NCBI GenBank assembly: GCA_036583965.1
Contig: JAZBQD010000014.1
Span: 1,389,001 to 1,453,000, forward strand
Length of the DNA stretch: 64,000 bases
Source of the DNA: Prunella strophiata
Lineage: Eukaryota; Chordata; Aves; Passeriformes; Prunellidae
Reading direction: 5' to 3'
Below, one piece after another: positions 34,393-46,884 of the stretch. The first letter of the stretch is position 1; every line of letters starts with the position of its first letter. A program made the translations under genes and the position numbers. The notes under the pieces were generated by a model, which was given only the letters and a program-made list of their open reading frames with translations, did not search any database and was not told the origin of the DNA.

Positions 34393-37330
34393 AGTTTGCT
34401 AGAATTTTTGTAAAGCTTTTGCATGTAATACCATTTCTTACTGTAGTACATTTGTATACAAGAAGTTTAAAATATTCTTTTTCTTTTTTTCACTTTTGCA
34501 TCTCTTTCCACCACAGTTTTGCATTTTAATCATATAAGTAGAAGTAATAGATTTCACACTACACCCTGGAAAACATCTTTACACTCTCTTTGATGGGGTA
34601 AGTAACAGAATGTAGAAATATTAAGATTCTTACAGCTATCCAGAATTTTACCAGTGCACGCAAACTTTGTTGTCAACAAGGATTGTGAAAATATCCTTTG
34701 AGTGGAAAAAATAAAAGTAAATAATAGTATTAAGAATTAATATGAGTTTAGGAGGTGCCAATGCTGCAGTACTTTCACATCTTGTATCAGTTGTAGCTGA
34801 TATGTAATTCATGATAGAATGGAGCTTGTTATAGATTAACCAAAGGATTTATCCCTTTTCTCTGTGGCCTGCACTGAGTTCTAAATTGTCACTGGGGATA
34901 ATGTAAATTAGGAGTTAATCTTTACATGCCTTGGTTCATGCACACCTAAAAGCTGTAGGATAACTTGAATTTAAGCATGTTTTCTGTTTCTTCATTGTGA
35001 TAAGTGCTGGTATCCCAGACTAATTCTGGCTTGACCTCGTTGGTTCAGTTTTATGCAGCTCCCCTTGCAATGAAAGCTATAAAATGTTTATATTTTTGTC
35101 CATGCATGAGTGGCCTAAGTGGAACATCTTAGATGGAACATCTATGCCTGTAATTGTTTAATAATTGCTTTGTAGTATTAGACACCTGTTCTGCTGTTTG
35201 CAACTTTTTCAGACTCCAGAAATGTTTGGCTGAAATTTTCTGGGTCGAATATCTGCCTCAGGCTGAACAGGATAAAAGAGTTCAACTGTTTCTAAGAACA
35301 AGATTAAGAAAATAAGCCTTGTTTTCTCATGTTTAAAACCATTGTTTGAGGGGGTTTGAGATAAAGCCTTGCTAATGTCTGTGTTTTAATGACAGCAGGA
35401 GCTGGGCAGTGAGATCTCTGAGTTGACAAGGAAAGTTAGAAATTCAAGGCACAGATATTGCTCTGTTCTCTCCATGCCTTGCTTCTTTCAGTCTGAATTC
35501 AGTCTGCCAAGCACTCAGACCTCCTCTCCTTTCTCAATGTTCCCACATTTAGGTATTTCAAACTGCTAGGAAAAGCTTTACCTGAGCTAATTTTTGCATT
35601 TATCTTTTCCCACCAATCTAGCAAAGATGAGTTAAGGCAATTCCAGCTGAAATAGTCAAATATTAAGCCAACTCTCGATTTTTTTCTCATCAGCTTGTTC
35701 ACTTGGCTGTAAGTGCTGCATTAGAATAATCTCTCCACATCAGGAAAAGAAATATAATGACGTGAGTATTACACCAAATTTGAACTGAATAGCAGACTCA
35801 ATGCAATTTTAGTAGTTTTTCTCTTCATTCTCAACTTTTCTATTTTCCTCTCCAGCATTTCTGGATAGACATTCTGAGACTATCAATATGAATGGGATGT
35901 AACAACAGCCATCTGCAGGTCAGATAAACCCATCCATCAGCACATCAGCAAGTGGACCTAAAATATTTATAGAATTTTTATTCATGAGAGAAAGAAAACG
36001 TTAATTGGTGATTAACATAAGAAGGTAATAATGAACTCAAATCTGTGTAGTGCAGTTTTGTTATTACTCATTTTCTGCAGGCAAGATAAGAAAACAAAAT
36101 GAAGAAATTAGTTTTCATTTGCCAGAAGAGCTATTTTGTGTAGATTACTGATGAAATGTATTTTGAAATCTGATGCATCTGTACATATCAAGATTCATTT
36201 CTCTGATCTAGTGAAATATCACAGATACTTCCCAAAAAGGGAGCTTTATAACAAACAGTAAAATCTCTATCAATCACTGTGTATTCATAATAACTCATAG
36301 CCCTGATACTTAATTACAGCTAAATATAATTTCTGACTTGAAACATTTTCAGCCTAGCACTCAGCATATTCCTAACTTAAAATGCAGGTTTTTTTGTATT
36401 AAAAGTTCAAATACTTTAATGGATTTGAGTCTGTCATGAAGTTGTCTATACAGTCAGCAATTACTGTAAGTAAAAATGTGAAAATAAGTTCAATTTCTGC
36501 AAAACAAGCAACTCTCTTGGAAAAAAAGGTAGTGTTCCTTTAAGTAGTCTTTTTCAGAGAAAGAAAAGCTGAACTGCCATAAAAAATTTTATCCATTGCT
36601 TGTCCTCTCCCAGTTTAATTTCATTTTAACTTAAATAAACATTTCTTTACATTTAGTAACATTGGGAAAGGCTGTTCTTACTCATTTTGTATGATTAAAA
36701 CTACATTAGCAATATAGATGTATTAATTTACAGATACAGCTACTAATTGCTTAAATATTGAGTTCAAAACTAGACACTAGTACTGGGAAGGGATAATTGG
36801 TTCTTGCTGTAGAAAAAAAACTATAATAAAGAACTTGAAAGTGCTGTCACATTTCACATAACAAGCAAAATCTCAGAATATTTGAAAAATATTCTGAAAG
36901 AAAATGTCTTGGGGCTTTCTTAATGAGAATGAATGTGGTTTGAAAAGATCAAATAATATTCACATATGTCAAATACAGGTTCTATTAACAGTTAGAGATA
37001 ATGAATAAAATTAAAGTAGGTCATTTTTAGTCACTTAGGATCCAATAGGAGGCATACCTCTTCCTAACTGCTTGTTAAAATATAATTAGAAGCATTTGCT
37101 GTATTTACCAAAAAAAATTCTATATCAAAGATTAAAAAAATTTAAATGGGATATTTTACCATTCTTTAATTTTCTGTTTTTGTTTTATTAGCATTTGAGT
37201 AGTAAATGGCATACAAATATGTTAATATTGTAATAACTGCTATAATGCAGTCATAACCATAAGTAATATGGCAGCTATAAATATTCTGATAGGAGAATAG
37301 GAGATGGGGTTTTTCCTCTCATCCTGAATA
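34023..37330. other. Unique AT-rich stretch, no gene seen
   Basis: Contains an A31 run at 34359-34389 and an 11-base inverted repeat around three bases at 36873-36897. No gene or known interspersed repeat was recognised. Confidence 0.55.
34359..34389 (+). repeat. Poly(A) run, 31 bases
   Basis: A pure A homopolymer. It could be the tail of a plus-strand retrocopy, but the preceding sequence shows no recognisable gene. Confidence 0.95.
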
Positions 37331-37516
37331 TGATGGCTGTAGCAACCCACAATTATCTACAAATAAATGGAACTGAACATACTGAATTGTGGAAAGAAAG
37401 AAAAATCCAAGTTGGACACCAAATATTGAATTTTGTATTGAAAACATATGGAAATTCTTAAGAGGAAAAAAATAGTCAGGGTGAGGTCTCTGATATTGTC
37501 TCCTTTGAGTCTCAGT
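37331..37516 (+). repeat. Tandem duplication, copy 1
   Basis: This 186-base unit starts TGATGGCTGTAGCAACCC and ends GTCTCCTTTGAGTCTCAGT. It is followed directly by a second copy at about nine in ten identical bases. Copy 1 lacks a 13-base segment present in copy 2. I do not recognise the unit. Confidence 0.93.
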
Positions 37517-37715
37517 TGATGCCTGTAGCAACCCCCAATTATCTACAAATATGTGGAACTGAACATACAGAATTGTGGAAAGAAAGAAAAGTCCAAATTA
37601 CAGCATTGTTTGCACACCAAATATTGAATTTCCTATTGAAAACATATGGAAATTCTTAAGGGGAAAAAAAATAGTGGGGGTGAGGACTCTGATATTGTCT
37701 CCTTTGAGTCTCAGT
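37517..37715 (+). repeat. Tandem duplication, copy 2
   Basis: Second copy of the unit, starting TGATGCCTGTAGCAACCC. It is longer by a 13-base segment (ACAGCATTGTTTG, about 37600-37612). Divergence between copies suggests an event that is not very recent. Opposed short open frames across both copies have no recognisable domain. Confidence 0.93.
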
Positions 37716-39242
37716 TGTCTCAGTTTAGCTGAGTTCAACACATGGTCAGCACTGATCATTTGTCCATAGTAGTGACAGGGAGAAACCCAAAGGCTTTTCA
37801 GACTGCTCGTTTTAGATGTCACACTGGATCCAAAGTGGATCCAACCAATTCAAGCTAGATAAAACCAGATCCAGCTTGATGTTCTGTGATCAAAGATGTC
37901 CCAGCTCCTCCAAAAAGAGACCTTCTCTGAGGGTCAGGCTTCTACTGAGGGAGTTATGTACAAAATGGACACTAGGTTGATAATGTTTTTCCATCTATGG
38001 ACAAACTGATGAGGAGATATTTTTTACCAACACACAAGTCCTTGCATTTTGCACTAACCACCTCTGGTCTGTCTAGTAGAACACTAATTTTAAAATCAGC
38101 AATTTATTTATTTACTCTCTCACAAGCAGCAGAAGCTGCTCTTAAAGTCAAGTCCTCTTAATGACACAGAACCTTTTACACCCTTCTTTTGCTAATGTAT
38201 TCTTCAAGGGAAGGCTTGCCTGTTTGAAGATTACTCTCAGACATAATGAAGAAATGTCAGAAAGCCTGTTGGCCTAGAAAAGAGCCATTCACATCCACTC
38301 ATTTATGCATATCCCACTCACATGCTGGTAGTGTTTTGTGACATGTATTTCTATCCCCTTATCCCTGAAGTTATCAGGCACCATGTGTAAGGCAGGCATT
38401 AAAGCAGGAACATCACCCGTGACACCTAGTTAGTTGGTTGGAGACAAAGTCATTTCTTCTTATCTCAGCAGGAAGCCACACTACTTTGAGCCCAAAGCTT
38501 CTTGGTTCAATTTCTTGCTAGAATTGATTCCTTATAAATATGAATTACTCTTCATTTGATCTTTTCTCGTTTGTGGGCAGGGCAGCAGTGCCCCACAGAT
38601 CTGTGTGTGGAGGGTCCACTCAGGTTTTCAGTGTTCTCTCTGTGGAAAGCAAGAAATAGGGATTGGGTGATTCTCTGTGTGAGACTTTGGAGGGTGCACT
38701 TTGTTTGGCATAACCTTATTGGAATGGGGGCTTAAAAGCTTAGGGCAGCAAAGGGAGGAATATGTCAGATATGCATTAAGCTCCTTCTCACTCTGCAGAA
38801 ATTCATCACAGACCCCAGGGAAAGTCTTTAAAGGCAGATCTCTGACTCGAGTTGGGGTCCTCTTCTGTGAATCACCATTGCACTGTCATTCCCCAGGTAT
38901 GCAGGATTAGGCAGGAGGTAAACAGAGCTGTAAAACTGATGGAATTTGTGAAATTCTAATGTAGATCCTACATTTTCAGGAAGAAATGAAGCAATTACCT
39001 GCTCATGACTGAGAGAGGAACCAAGACATCATCTTAGTCACCTTCCATGAGTCCAATAACAGACCAACCTAGCCCTTAGCCACTATTTTGTGCTGGAGGA
39101 AGTTAATGTTTATCTTTGGGCTTTATTTTTATTCTGGATATAATATATGTGTGGACATACCTGTTAAACCACTTTGTGTGTCTTGCTGTCACTGAAGTGT
39201 TTATAGGTACCATCCCATAAATGTGATCCCCTTTATCATTCA
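37716..39242. other. Unique stretch, no gene seen
   Basis: No repeat family or gene recognised. A 69-codon frame at 38701-38910 has no visible domain. Confidence 0.5.
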
Positions 39243-39525
39243 ATGAGCTACAATGTCACAGAGTGGCAGAGCTTGGAGGGCAGTTCTGGAGACCTCATTC
39301 AACTTCCCTGATCAAAGCACAGTCAGCTGGAGTAGATTGCTCTGGACTGTGTTCAGTTGAGTTTTGAACATCACCAGAGATGAAGAATCTCCAGCCTCTC
39401 TTGACAACGTCTTCCCAATCACCCCCATTTTTATTTTTTTTTAGTGTTAAGAAGAATTTACTGTAGTTCAGCTTGTGTCTATGGACTCCTGGTCAGCCAC
39501 TAGGTACCAAAAAAAGTAATATGTT
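39243..39525 (-). mobile_element. CR1 LINE 3' region, diverged
   Basis: The plus strand follows the complement of a CR1 3' region: CACAGAGTGGCAGAGCTTGG, GAGACCTCATTCAACTTCCC, TGATCAAAGCACAGTCAGC, AGTTTTGAACATCACCAGAG, then TGTTAAGAAGAATTTACTGT and CAGCTTGTGTCTATGG. The element is on the minus strand. It is more diverged than the copies at 26.1 and 57.7 kb and belongs to another subfamily. The next segment, 39560-39800, is from the CR1 endonuclease, so the reverse transcriptase part that should lie between them is absent. Confidence 0.82.
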
Positions 39526-39559
39526 TCAATCCAGTATTTATCTGCCTGTTTTCCTGTGC

Positions 39560-39800
39560 TCTAGGATGCACTGATCCTGAATTTGCAGTAGCTGATCCTC
39601 CACAATTAACCAGTTCTCCTGGAACTCTTATGCTCCATGATCACATCATGAGGGATTCTTCCAATCAGGTCCCTGAACAGAGCAATTTGCCCTCCTGAAT
39701 TGCAGGGTTATGTTCCTGTTTGGCCTTGTCCCTCTTCTCTCATGAGCCTGAACTCCACCACCTCATAGCCCCAAATGGCTCATCATCCCAGATATTTCTG
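39560..39800 (-). pseudogene. Decayed CR1 ORF2 fragment, end of the endonuclease domain
   Basis: Translating the minus strand from about 39773 leftward gives YEVVEFRLMREE, then after one in-frame TAA stop, the segment GGQIALFRDLIGRIP in the same frame. This matches the end of the CR1 ORF2 apurinic-type endonuclease and the linker after it, where a Ser-Asp-His motif is followed by E-x-VEFR and later by LFRDL-GRIP. The Ser-Asp-His catalytic motif itself is lost through a small deletion just before YEVVEF. The intact enzyme nicks target DNA to prime retrotransposition. This copy is dead. Confidence 0.85.
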
Positions 39801-42800
39801 TGCTCCCAATGGGATCACAGCTCTGCCTGTTCATGCAGATCCCCAGTTCCTGCTGTTTTCATCCTGTGACTCGTGTTATTTAAAGGTGGAGGTGCTGCCA
39901 GCCCTATTGGCTTCACAGAACAGTTCCCAAAACTGCCCTATCAACATTGCTTTGTGCACCTCTTCCAGTGCTGCTTTAAAGGTATCCAGTGGTGTAGTTG
40001 CATTTTATATGAAGTTTGAAAAACTATTGCCTTGTCTGATTAGTTGTGATCATGCAAACAGATTTCTTAGACATGCAACTTTTTTAAAAAATAGTGGTAA
40101 TGACATTATCAGCTCAGGGAGACTCTATTATAGAAGCAATTAGATCACTTTGAGCAATCAAATGATGCTGTATGTTGCTCACCTTTGGGTAAAAGGTAGG
40201 TATCTTTTTGACTGCTTTGTGGTTCTGGGGTTTTTTTTAAGTTGTGCCCCATATTTTGGCCAACATCTCTAGCACTTCTCAGGGGTGTGATGTCTGGACT
40301 GTGCATGATCTATTGCTGAGGGTATAATGAGAGTCAAGTTTGCCAACACAGTCACTCCATTATCTAAGTCACTGCTCCATAAAGTGCTTTGAGGTACCTT
40401 GAGTATGAAAGGCCATATATCTCCATAAATTCTATTTTATTCTGTAGGGTGCCCAAGCTGTGCCAATGCATATTCAGTGTACTGGGAAATGGGAAGGAAA
40501 TGGGAGGGGGAAGAGGAAAAAGACCATTCTTAACTGTACTTCACTGGCCTTTCCTTCCTCACTACAAAACTATTTTCGGATGTTTGACACTCACTCTTGA
40601 AATTGTTTCAGCAGAGTTATAACTCTGTGATGAAACATGGCAAAGAACTCCTTGTGAGTAACAAGTCTTAAAGGACTGCTATCAAAACAGCAGTTTCTTG
40701 CTTCTAGAGCTAAAGCTAAAAGCCATATTTTAAATTTTGGTTTTGTGCCTGTCATATTTACTGTACTAGCAGAACTTTTCAAAGGTGATACTGAGCAGCT
40801 CCTTTTACTCTTCCAGAACAGTGTTAAGGTCTGGAAGCAGTCACACTATTCTCTCAATACTCTTGATTTCTCCAATTACCTTTTTGGGGCATATTAAACT
40901 GTGATTATGTTCATTTCCTATGAGTCTTAAGCATGTTAAAAGCTCTTTAAAGGTATTTTTTGTGGGTGTTGGATTGTAGACATGGGACAGATGTTCTACA
41001 AGCTTTTCTGATTAACATCCCTCTGTTGCATACAAGACCAGAAGAACAAGAGATGTCTCATACTCCATAAAAAAATATATGACCATAAAGGAGATAAAAT
41101 GTTTGCATGTAATTTCATTTCTGAGCAGTTTTTTATGTGCTTGGATAAAATGAAATTAAGAGGGACTAAAGTCAACTATAGGGCTGCTTCAGCATTTCAA
41201 AATATGGATAATTAAGTGAACCTCAGTAAATAACATAATCATCCTGAGGATGCAGCTTGGCTGGAAAACTCTCAAGATCTGGCATAATATTTTGGCAGTT
41301 GTGTTTCTGGCAAGGGCAGAATCAGGATGTGCAAAATGCAGGAAATTTTTTTTAAAAAAATAGAAGAAAAGTAATTTCTTCAAGTAAGATAATTTGTGTG
41401 AATTTGATTACAGGAGACATGAAGTTACAAAGTCAGAAGATTATCTGGTTCCAGTCACTTCAGTGTCTGAACCACAAGTTTGTGTTATTTCATTGTGGGG
41501 AGAAGAGCCATGTGCCTGATTTTAGACTTTGTGTTATGTGCTGTGACTGTATCAAGAGTTGCACTATAATGTTGCTCCACATTAGGCTTCATATAAAAAT
41601 ATTTAATGTATTCCTGATTTTTCTCTGTCTAGTTCTTCCATCCCTGGTCTCTATTATTTGTGCCCTGTGACTCTTACAAGCCTTGTGCTCTTCCTATGGA
41701 TTATCTGATGGATTTAGCATTAGAGAAAAGCAGACATCTATCTTGAGGTGCATTAATTGTAAGTTGAATGGATGGCTGCACACCCTCAGTATTCTGTTTT
41801 TAATGTTGTCATGGGTGTCATCTCTGTTTCCAGCTTTTTGGGTTTATTGCACTTCTATTTTCTGTAATTTTCTTGAAAGGCAGAAGGTAGAGTTATGCTG
41901 TGATGAATGAGCTGGGGAGCCTATAGCTCAGGCAGTAGTTTGTTCAAAGATTGACCATTGAATGTAAAGTATGCAAGGCTAAGAACAGTTTTGATATGAT
42001 CCATTGTCGAATGTGCAGTGATTCATTTTCCTTTTCCAAATATGCTATCTTGGCTGTAGTTCTGCCATTTGTCACATTTTTCTATTAATAAGTACCCAGA
42101 AGGACAAAAGCATGAGCAGGCTTTCCAAAGTTCAGTATAAAATAAATTAATATGTAAGAAATATCTTCTTGACATAACAGAACACACACCTGACAGCCTA
42201 CCACGTAAATTAGCAGCTTCTGGGATGGTAGCTGCAAAATGATAGCACATGGAAAGCTTTTCCAAAAGGTGATATTGAGAGCTGAATGGGAATTTCAAGA
42301 GCATTTGGGAATATTTGGCTCTCATTTCAAGGTTATTTTATTCATAGTTCTGTCTGTGCTGAGGCATGTGCCTATATTTATAGGGACATCATATTTAAAC
42401 CCTGTCAACAGGAACTGTTGACAGTCTCAGGTGAAAAAAAAGCAGGTAAACATTTACTTTATATTGCCTCCCTTCAGCAAAGTTATAAACATATGATAAA
42501 AGTTAATCACATGTTTTTATTCTTAATTTATATTCTTTACTGAATGGTAATCTGGGCTCTCAAACAGATGTATGGCTGCATTGCTATATGGCCGTAGGCT
42601 GTGAGGTTCATGGGCAAGTTGCTCAAGGAATTCATGATCTTGAAATACTGCAACACGCTGGAATCTGCAGGATTTAAAATAAATTAAAGGAAAGGAAGAA
42701 TTTGTGTGTTTTATCCTAGCAGAGCAAAGCCTCCTCACTGCTGATTCTGCTGTGAAGATCGGGAGGGTGTTGGTAACTCAGGCAATGACAGAGCTGGATT

Positions 42801-44394
42801 AAAAACAAGCCAGGTTGGTACAGATCCAGGGTAAAGAGTGCTAGCTGAGAAAAAATGAAAAGGTAAGCACATATGGCTGAACAGCTGCTTTCAAATTTAT
42901 AAAATATCTTCTTTAATCCCTGCAGCTTTCTTGGCTTTTTCCTCCTAATGCTGTTCCTTTACAGCAAACACTGTGAAAATCATTCTGGGTTTTTTTATTG
43001 TAATTTTTCCCCAAATATTAAATCACTTCCATTTCAAGTTTATAGTTTTGGTTTTCACCCAGAATACCCCAAATGCAGAAGTAAATAATTCTAGAGGAGC
43101 TAAACAGAGTTTCAAGTCATAAAATGGAGAGAGAGTGAAGGAGAAGAAAAATTGTTCTATAGTAAGTCAAATTATTTATTCTTGTATTGGTGGCATGATT
43201 TTTTTTTCTTTACTGCTTTTGCTGCAGCAAACTTCAAACATATGCATGATTTTATACATAGTCCAAATAAGGGAATTTTTCTTGCCTCAGTCTTAGGATA
43301 ATAGTTTTCAACAACACTAAATTTCTCTACTTTGCCTTGGAATTCTCAAAGCACATTTAAGAAATTAACTTATTAAATTTAACAATATACCTAAAGGGAG
43401 TGAAGATATTCCAATTTTCAGCCATGAAATACAGTGATTGCTACAGTGCTCATACAATGGAATGCAGGGAGGGTAGGACAGAATAGGGGAGTGGCTCCTA
43501 TCCATGATAATTTTAATCCATTAAAACTTTAATATAGTTCAGTTTTTATAGGAAATATTTATAACTAAATTGTCTGTCTCTACATAAGAGCCCTATTTTC
43601 CTTCTAATAGATTTACTTTTATTTTGATTTTTATTAGTTGTCGGAAGTGTAAATCAAACAAAAATTCTCATATTTTTTTCTGAGAAAAAGGTCATGTTTC
43701 AGAAATTGATTTTCTTTTCAGGTTTTCAATAAATGAATTTCTTTCAGATGACATTTTAAAGAATAATAAGTTTTCCAGGATTTTCCTCTACAATTGGGCA
43801 TTTTTGAGTCCTTCAACCAAATTGATGAGAGAAATGCCAAACTTCTGCTTGTGTTTTCAAATTTAGATGGGGAAGTTCTTGACTGAGCTGGGTTTTAATG
43901 TTATTTTTGTTTTAGTGGCTTTTGAAAAAGAAGCAAAACTAAAAATGTTGCCCCAGACTCCACTTTCTTGTGCCAGAAGTGCTCTGGAGTCCTGACCCAA
44001 GTGCAAATTTGGCTATGGGAAGCAGTACATTTGCATCATGATGGCATTTCTCTTGGCCTTCTGCTGCTTTTTTGTGGAGTCATTGATTTAGGCTCACTAC
44101 AAGGGCTTTGTCCAGCACTTGGATCCCATTTTTTTAAGAGTTTTTTAAATGTTTGTGGCCAGACTTTTTTCTGTTTTCCCAAAAATACCTGGTAAAACAG
44201 ATGGGAACCCACCAAGACTACAATTGACTTCACGTATGTTTAAAGAAATCTGTCATGGATTGCAACAGATGTGAAAGAGAAAAAGCTCCAGTCAAGTGGC
44301 TTTTTTGCCCCTAAATACTTTTAGTACCTTCACTTTTGGATTTAGAACACCTAAAGTACTTCAAGAGGAGAAGTCCTTTCACTGTTTAATGTTT
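39801..44394. other. Unique stretch, no gene seen
   Basis: No gene recognised. A perfect 10-base inverted repeat around GAA lies at 42402-42424. Frames at 39775-40143, 41398-41910 and 42023-42543 are short, partly opposed and have no recognisable domains. Confidence 0.5.
42402..42424. repeat. Perfect short hairpin, CTGTCAACAG-GAA-CTGTTGACAG
   Basis: Two perfect 10-base arms surround a three-base loop. It stands out because the arms are of mixed composition rather than AT-only. It has no following T-run, and its context gives no function. Confidence 0.9.
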
Positions 44395-44525
44395 CTTTGT
44401 GTTTAAGAGGCACTTGGACAATGCCTTTATTAGCATGCCTTAGCTTTTGGTCAGCCCTAAAGTGATAGTCAGTTGGACCAGATGATCATTGCAGGTCCCT
44501 GTGAACAGAATTCTATTCTTTTAAT
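44395..44525 (+). mobile_element. CR1 LINE 3' tail
   Basis: The order AGAGGCACTTGGACAATGCC, CTTTTGGTCAGCCCTAAAGT, CAGTTGGACCAGATGATCAT, TGCAGGTCCCTGTGAACAG and AATTCTATTCTTT follows the sense 3' end of a CR1 element, including the octamer-like tail. It is 5'-truncated, on the plus strand and noncoding. Confidence 0.85.
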
Positions 44526-44989
44526 ATTGTTATTGTTACTATACTGTAAATATCGTATTAATGTGCTATCAGAAATGATTGTAAAGGTCATTCTTTTATA
44601 AACAGAGAAGTGCAAATTGCTTCAAGCTTTGTTTCCCTTTATGTAAGTAGTCTTTTATGTGTGTTTTTCTATAGCAGGACTGAATAATCTTAGTTTGACA
44701 GTACAAGTATATTTTGCAGAGGGAAAAAATCTCCAGAGCTATGACCACGTCAGCACTTGGCAGCTCAATAGATCTGTATTTTCCTATTTTCTTTCAGCAC
44801 ACGGGAGTTTAATAGCTTACCTGTAGAACAGGAAGTTTAGACCTGGTCTTTAAAGACCTGTGTCTTATTCCAGAGGAGACCTCTATCATTATTCCAGCTA
44901 GGCTGACAACACAGAACACACTGTCAAAGTCCTGGAGGTAATACCCTTATTACATGTGTCATTAGAGGATGTTTGCCATATCTGCTTTA

Positions 44990-45620
44990 ACACCGCAGAC
45001 ATTTTAAGTAGGTTATTCCATCACTTTGCCATTTTGATTATGACAACAAAATGACACCATATTGAAATGGATTTTGGAAAGAAAGGCTAACTGTCCAAAG
45101 AGGTCCATGCTCGCTCTAATTAAAATTGGCTTAGGTGGCACAACCTTCATAATTCAGACTATGGCTATGAAGGATATGCATGTTGAAAGCGCTCTTTGCT
45201 CATTAGTGCTATTTCTGTCAGACACTGCTACCTGCTCTTTTCTTAATGAATGCTAAGCCATCTCTTTAGAAGATTGTGCTGCTTCCCTGAACTGAGGGAA
45301 CTGTCTTATTTCCTCCCAAGTTCGTTGAGAGTAAAATTGGGGAGTCACCTCTTTGACATTTCCCAACCTCTGTACTTATTTATCTCTTTGAGACCCTGCG
45401 CTCCAGAGATATCACTGTCTTAATTAAGAAGAAGGATGTGACCATGGTAAATTGACTGATTCCATTGATTAAGGACTAGCTGTACAAGTAACATTGATTT
45501 TAACAGTGGGTCTACATAAATGTAATTGTTCGAACATGGGGCTGCATAATTATGGTGATGTACGAGAATAGTTGGTTTGTCCTTTTCAACCTTCACTAAC
45601 ATTCTTTTGCATGGTAATGT
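44990..45620. promoter_or_regulatory. Candidate conserved noncoding element
   Basis: Over 600 bases without homopolymers or repeats, with isolated CpGs kept (CTCGCTC, AAAGCGCTC, GTTCGTTG, CTGCGCTCC, GTTCGAAC, GTACGAG) and many homeodomain-type cores (CTCTAATTAAAATT, TTAATTAAG, CTTAATGAATG). Overlapping short frames exist but have no protein-like features. This texture is what deeply conserved vertebrate enhancers usually look like. Without an alignment it remains inference. Confidence 0.38.
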
Positions 45621-46808
45621 ACCTCGTTCAATTAGCAGAAATCTTAAATGTTACAAAATGTCTTTTGTGAAGGCACACAGTAATCATTATGGTCTAATTT
45701 AATCTAACAGCATCAGACAGATACATCTCTTTCTTTTCCTTTGTTTCTAGATTTTTCTTCCCTACCCCATTTTTTTTTTTTTTTTAACTCTTAGGAGCAC
45801 TCATACACCCATAAATTTAAAAAAAATAAAAAAAAAAATCAAATAGGAGAAAGAGTCTTCCTTGCTCTACCCAATTTGTTGAATGTATGATTTTGAGCAA
45901 GAACCCACAGAGTTAATTCATGATTAGGGACAATTTTTCTTCTTTCCCCAATTCAAATTCCTATGGGGCATAATGGACATATTCTTAATCTACCCAGCAA
46001 CTTCACCAGCCCTACCTCTGGTGGAAAAATTGCATTTTTCCCCAAATGTGGTCAAATATTATGTCTTTTTTTGAATTAGCCATCCACCTGTCCTTCTCTT
46101 ATCTCCATGCTCCCCTAAAACCAGTGTATGCTTGATTGCACATCTCTGATATTTCTTTTTGTGAGGAATTCATAAGGCTTTGGTGCATGTCTTACTTTTA
46201 ATGCAAGTCAGTAAGCAGAATCTGGAGAGCCAGAAATTTAAGGAAGGAAGTGGAAAAAAACAGCACAAAAGCTGAAGTTTTAATTGCTGCAATAAATATG
46301 TGGACCGCTTTCAGAGTACAGAACTTGTGCTACCAGTTCATAATTATTTTTTATGGTGTATTCTCCAGACAGAGCAGAACTCCGTGGGGCATTAGGTTAT
46401 TAAGTCTTTTGGGCAAGAACTGTCTCTTGGCAAAGTGTTTATATGACTGGCGAGTAATTCTTGGTAAGAAGTAATAACTTAGTTTTGTAGGGTTGTTTAT
46501 TAGCCAAAAAAACCTGTGATTTTGTAGCACCGTAACTTACTTGGAAGTCTGAATCAAAGAGTTCAACCTCTGGTTTCCCTTCTCCTTCAGTGTTTTCCAT
46601 GTCTATTTTCAGTAAGCAAAAAACTGGGAATTTTGACATTCCCAAACTGCTTTGAGTTTACCTTTTTAATGCCACTTATAACTGGAAAATACAGATACAC
46701 TTGGTACCTCAGTTCAATGAATGATATAGCTTGATAGAGGAGATCCATGTGGATTGAGGGACTCTGGCCAGTTTTGGATAAAGGTTTTGGTCATTGGATG
46801 AACTTGCC

Positions 46809-46884
46809 TTGGATGAGCTCTTAGGCAGGAATTTACACCAGGAACTTTGATATCCCAACCTTTGGATGAGCTCTTAGGCAGGAA
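46809..46884 (+). repeat. Two-copy 53-base-period local repeat
   Basis: TTGGATGAGCTC followed by TTAGGCAGGAA appears at 46809-46831 and 46862-46884. A weaker related string (TTGGATGAACTTG) lies just before the first copy. This is a small local duplication of unknown meaning. Confidence 0.85.
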
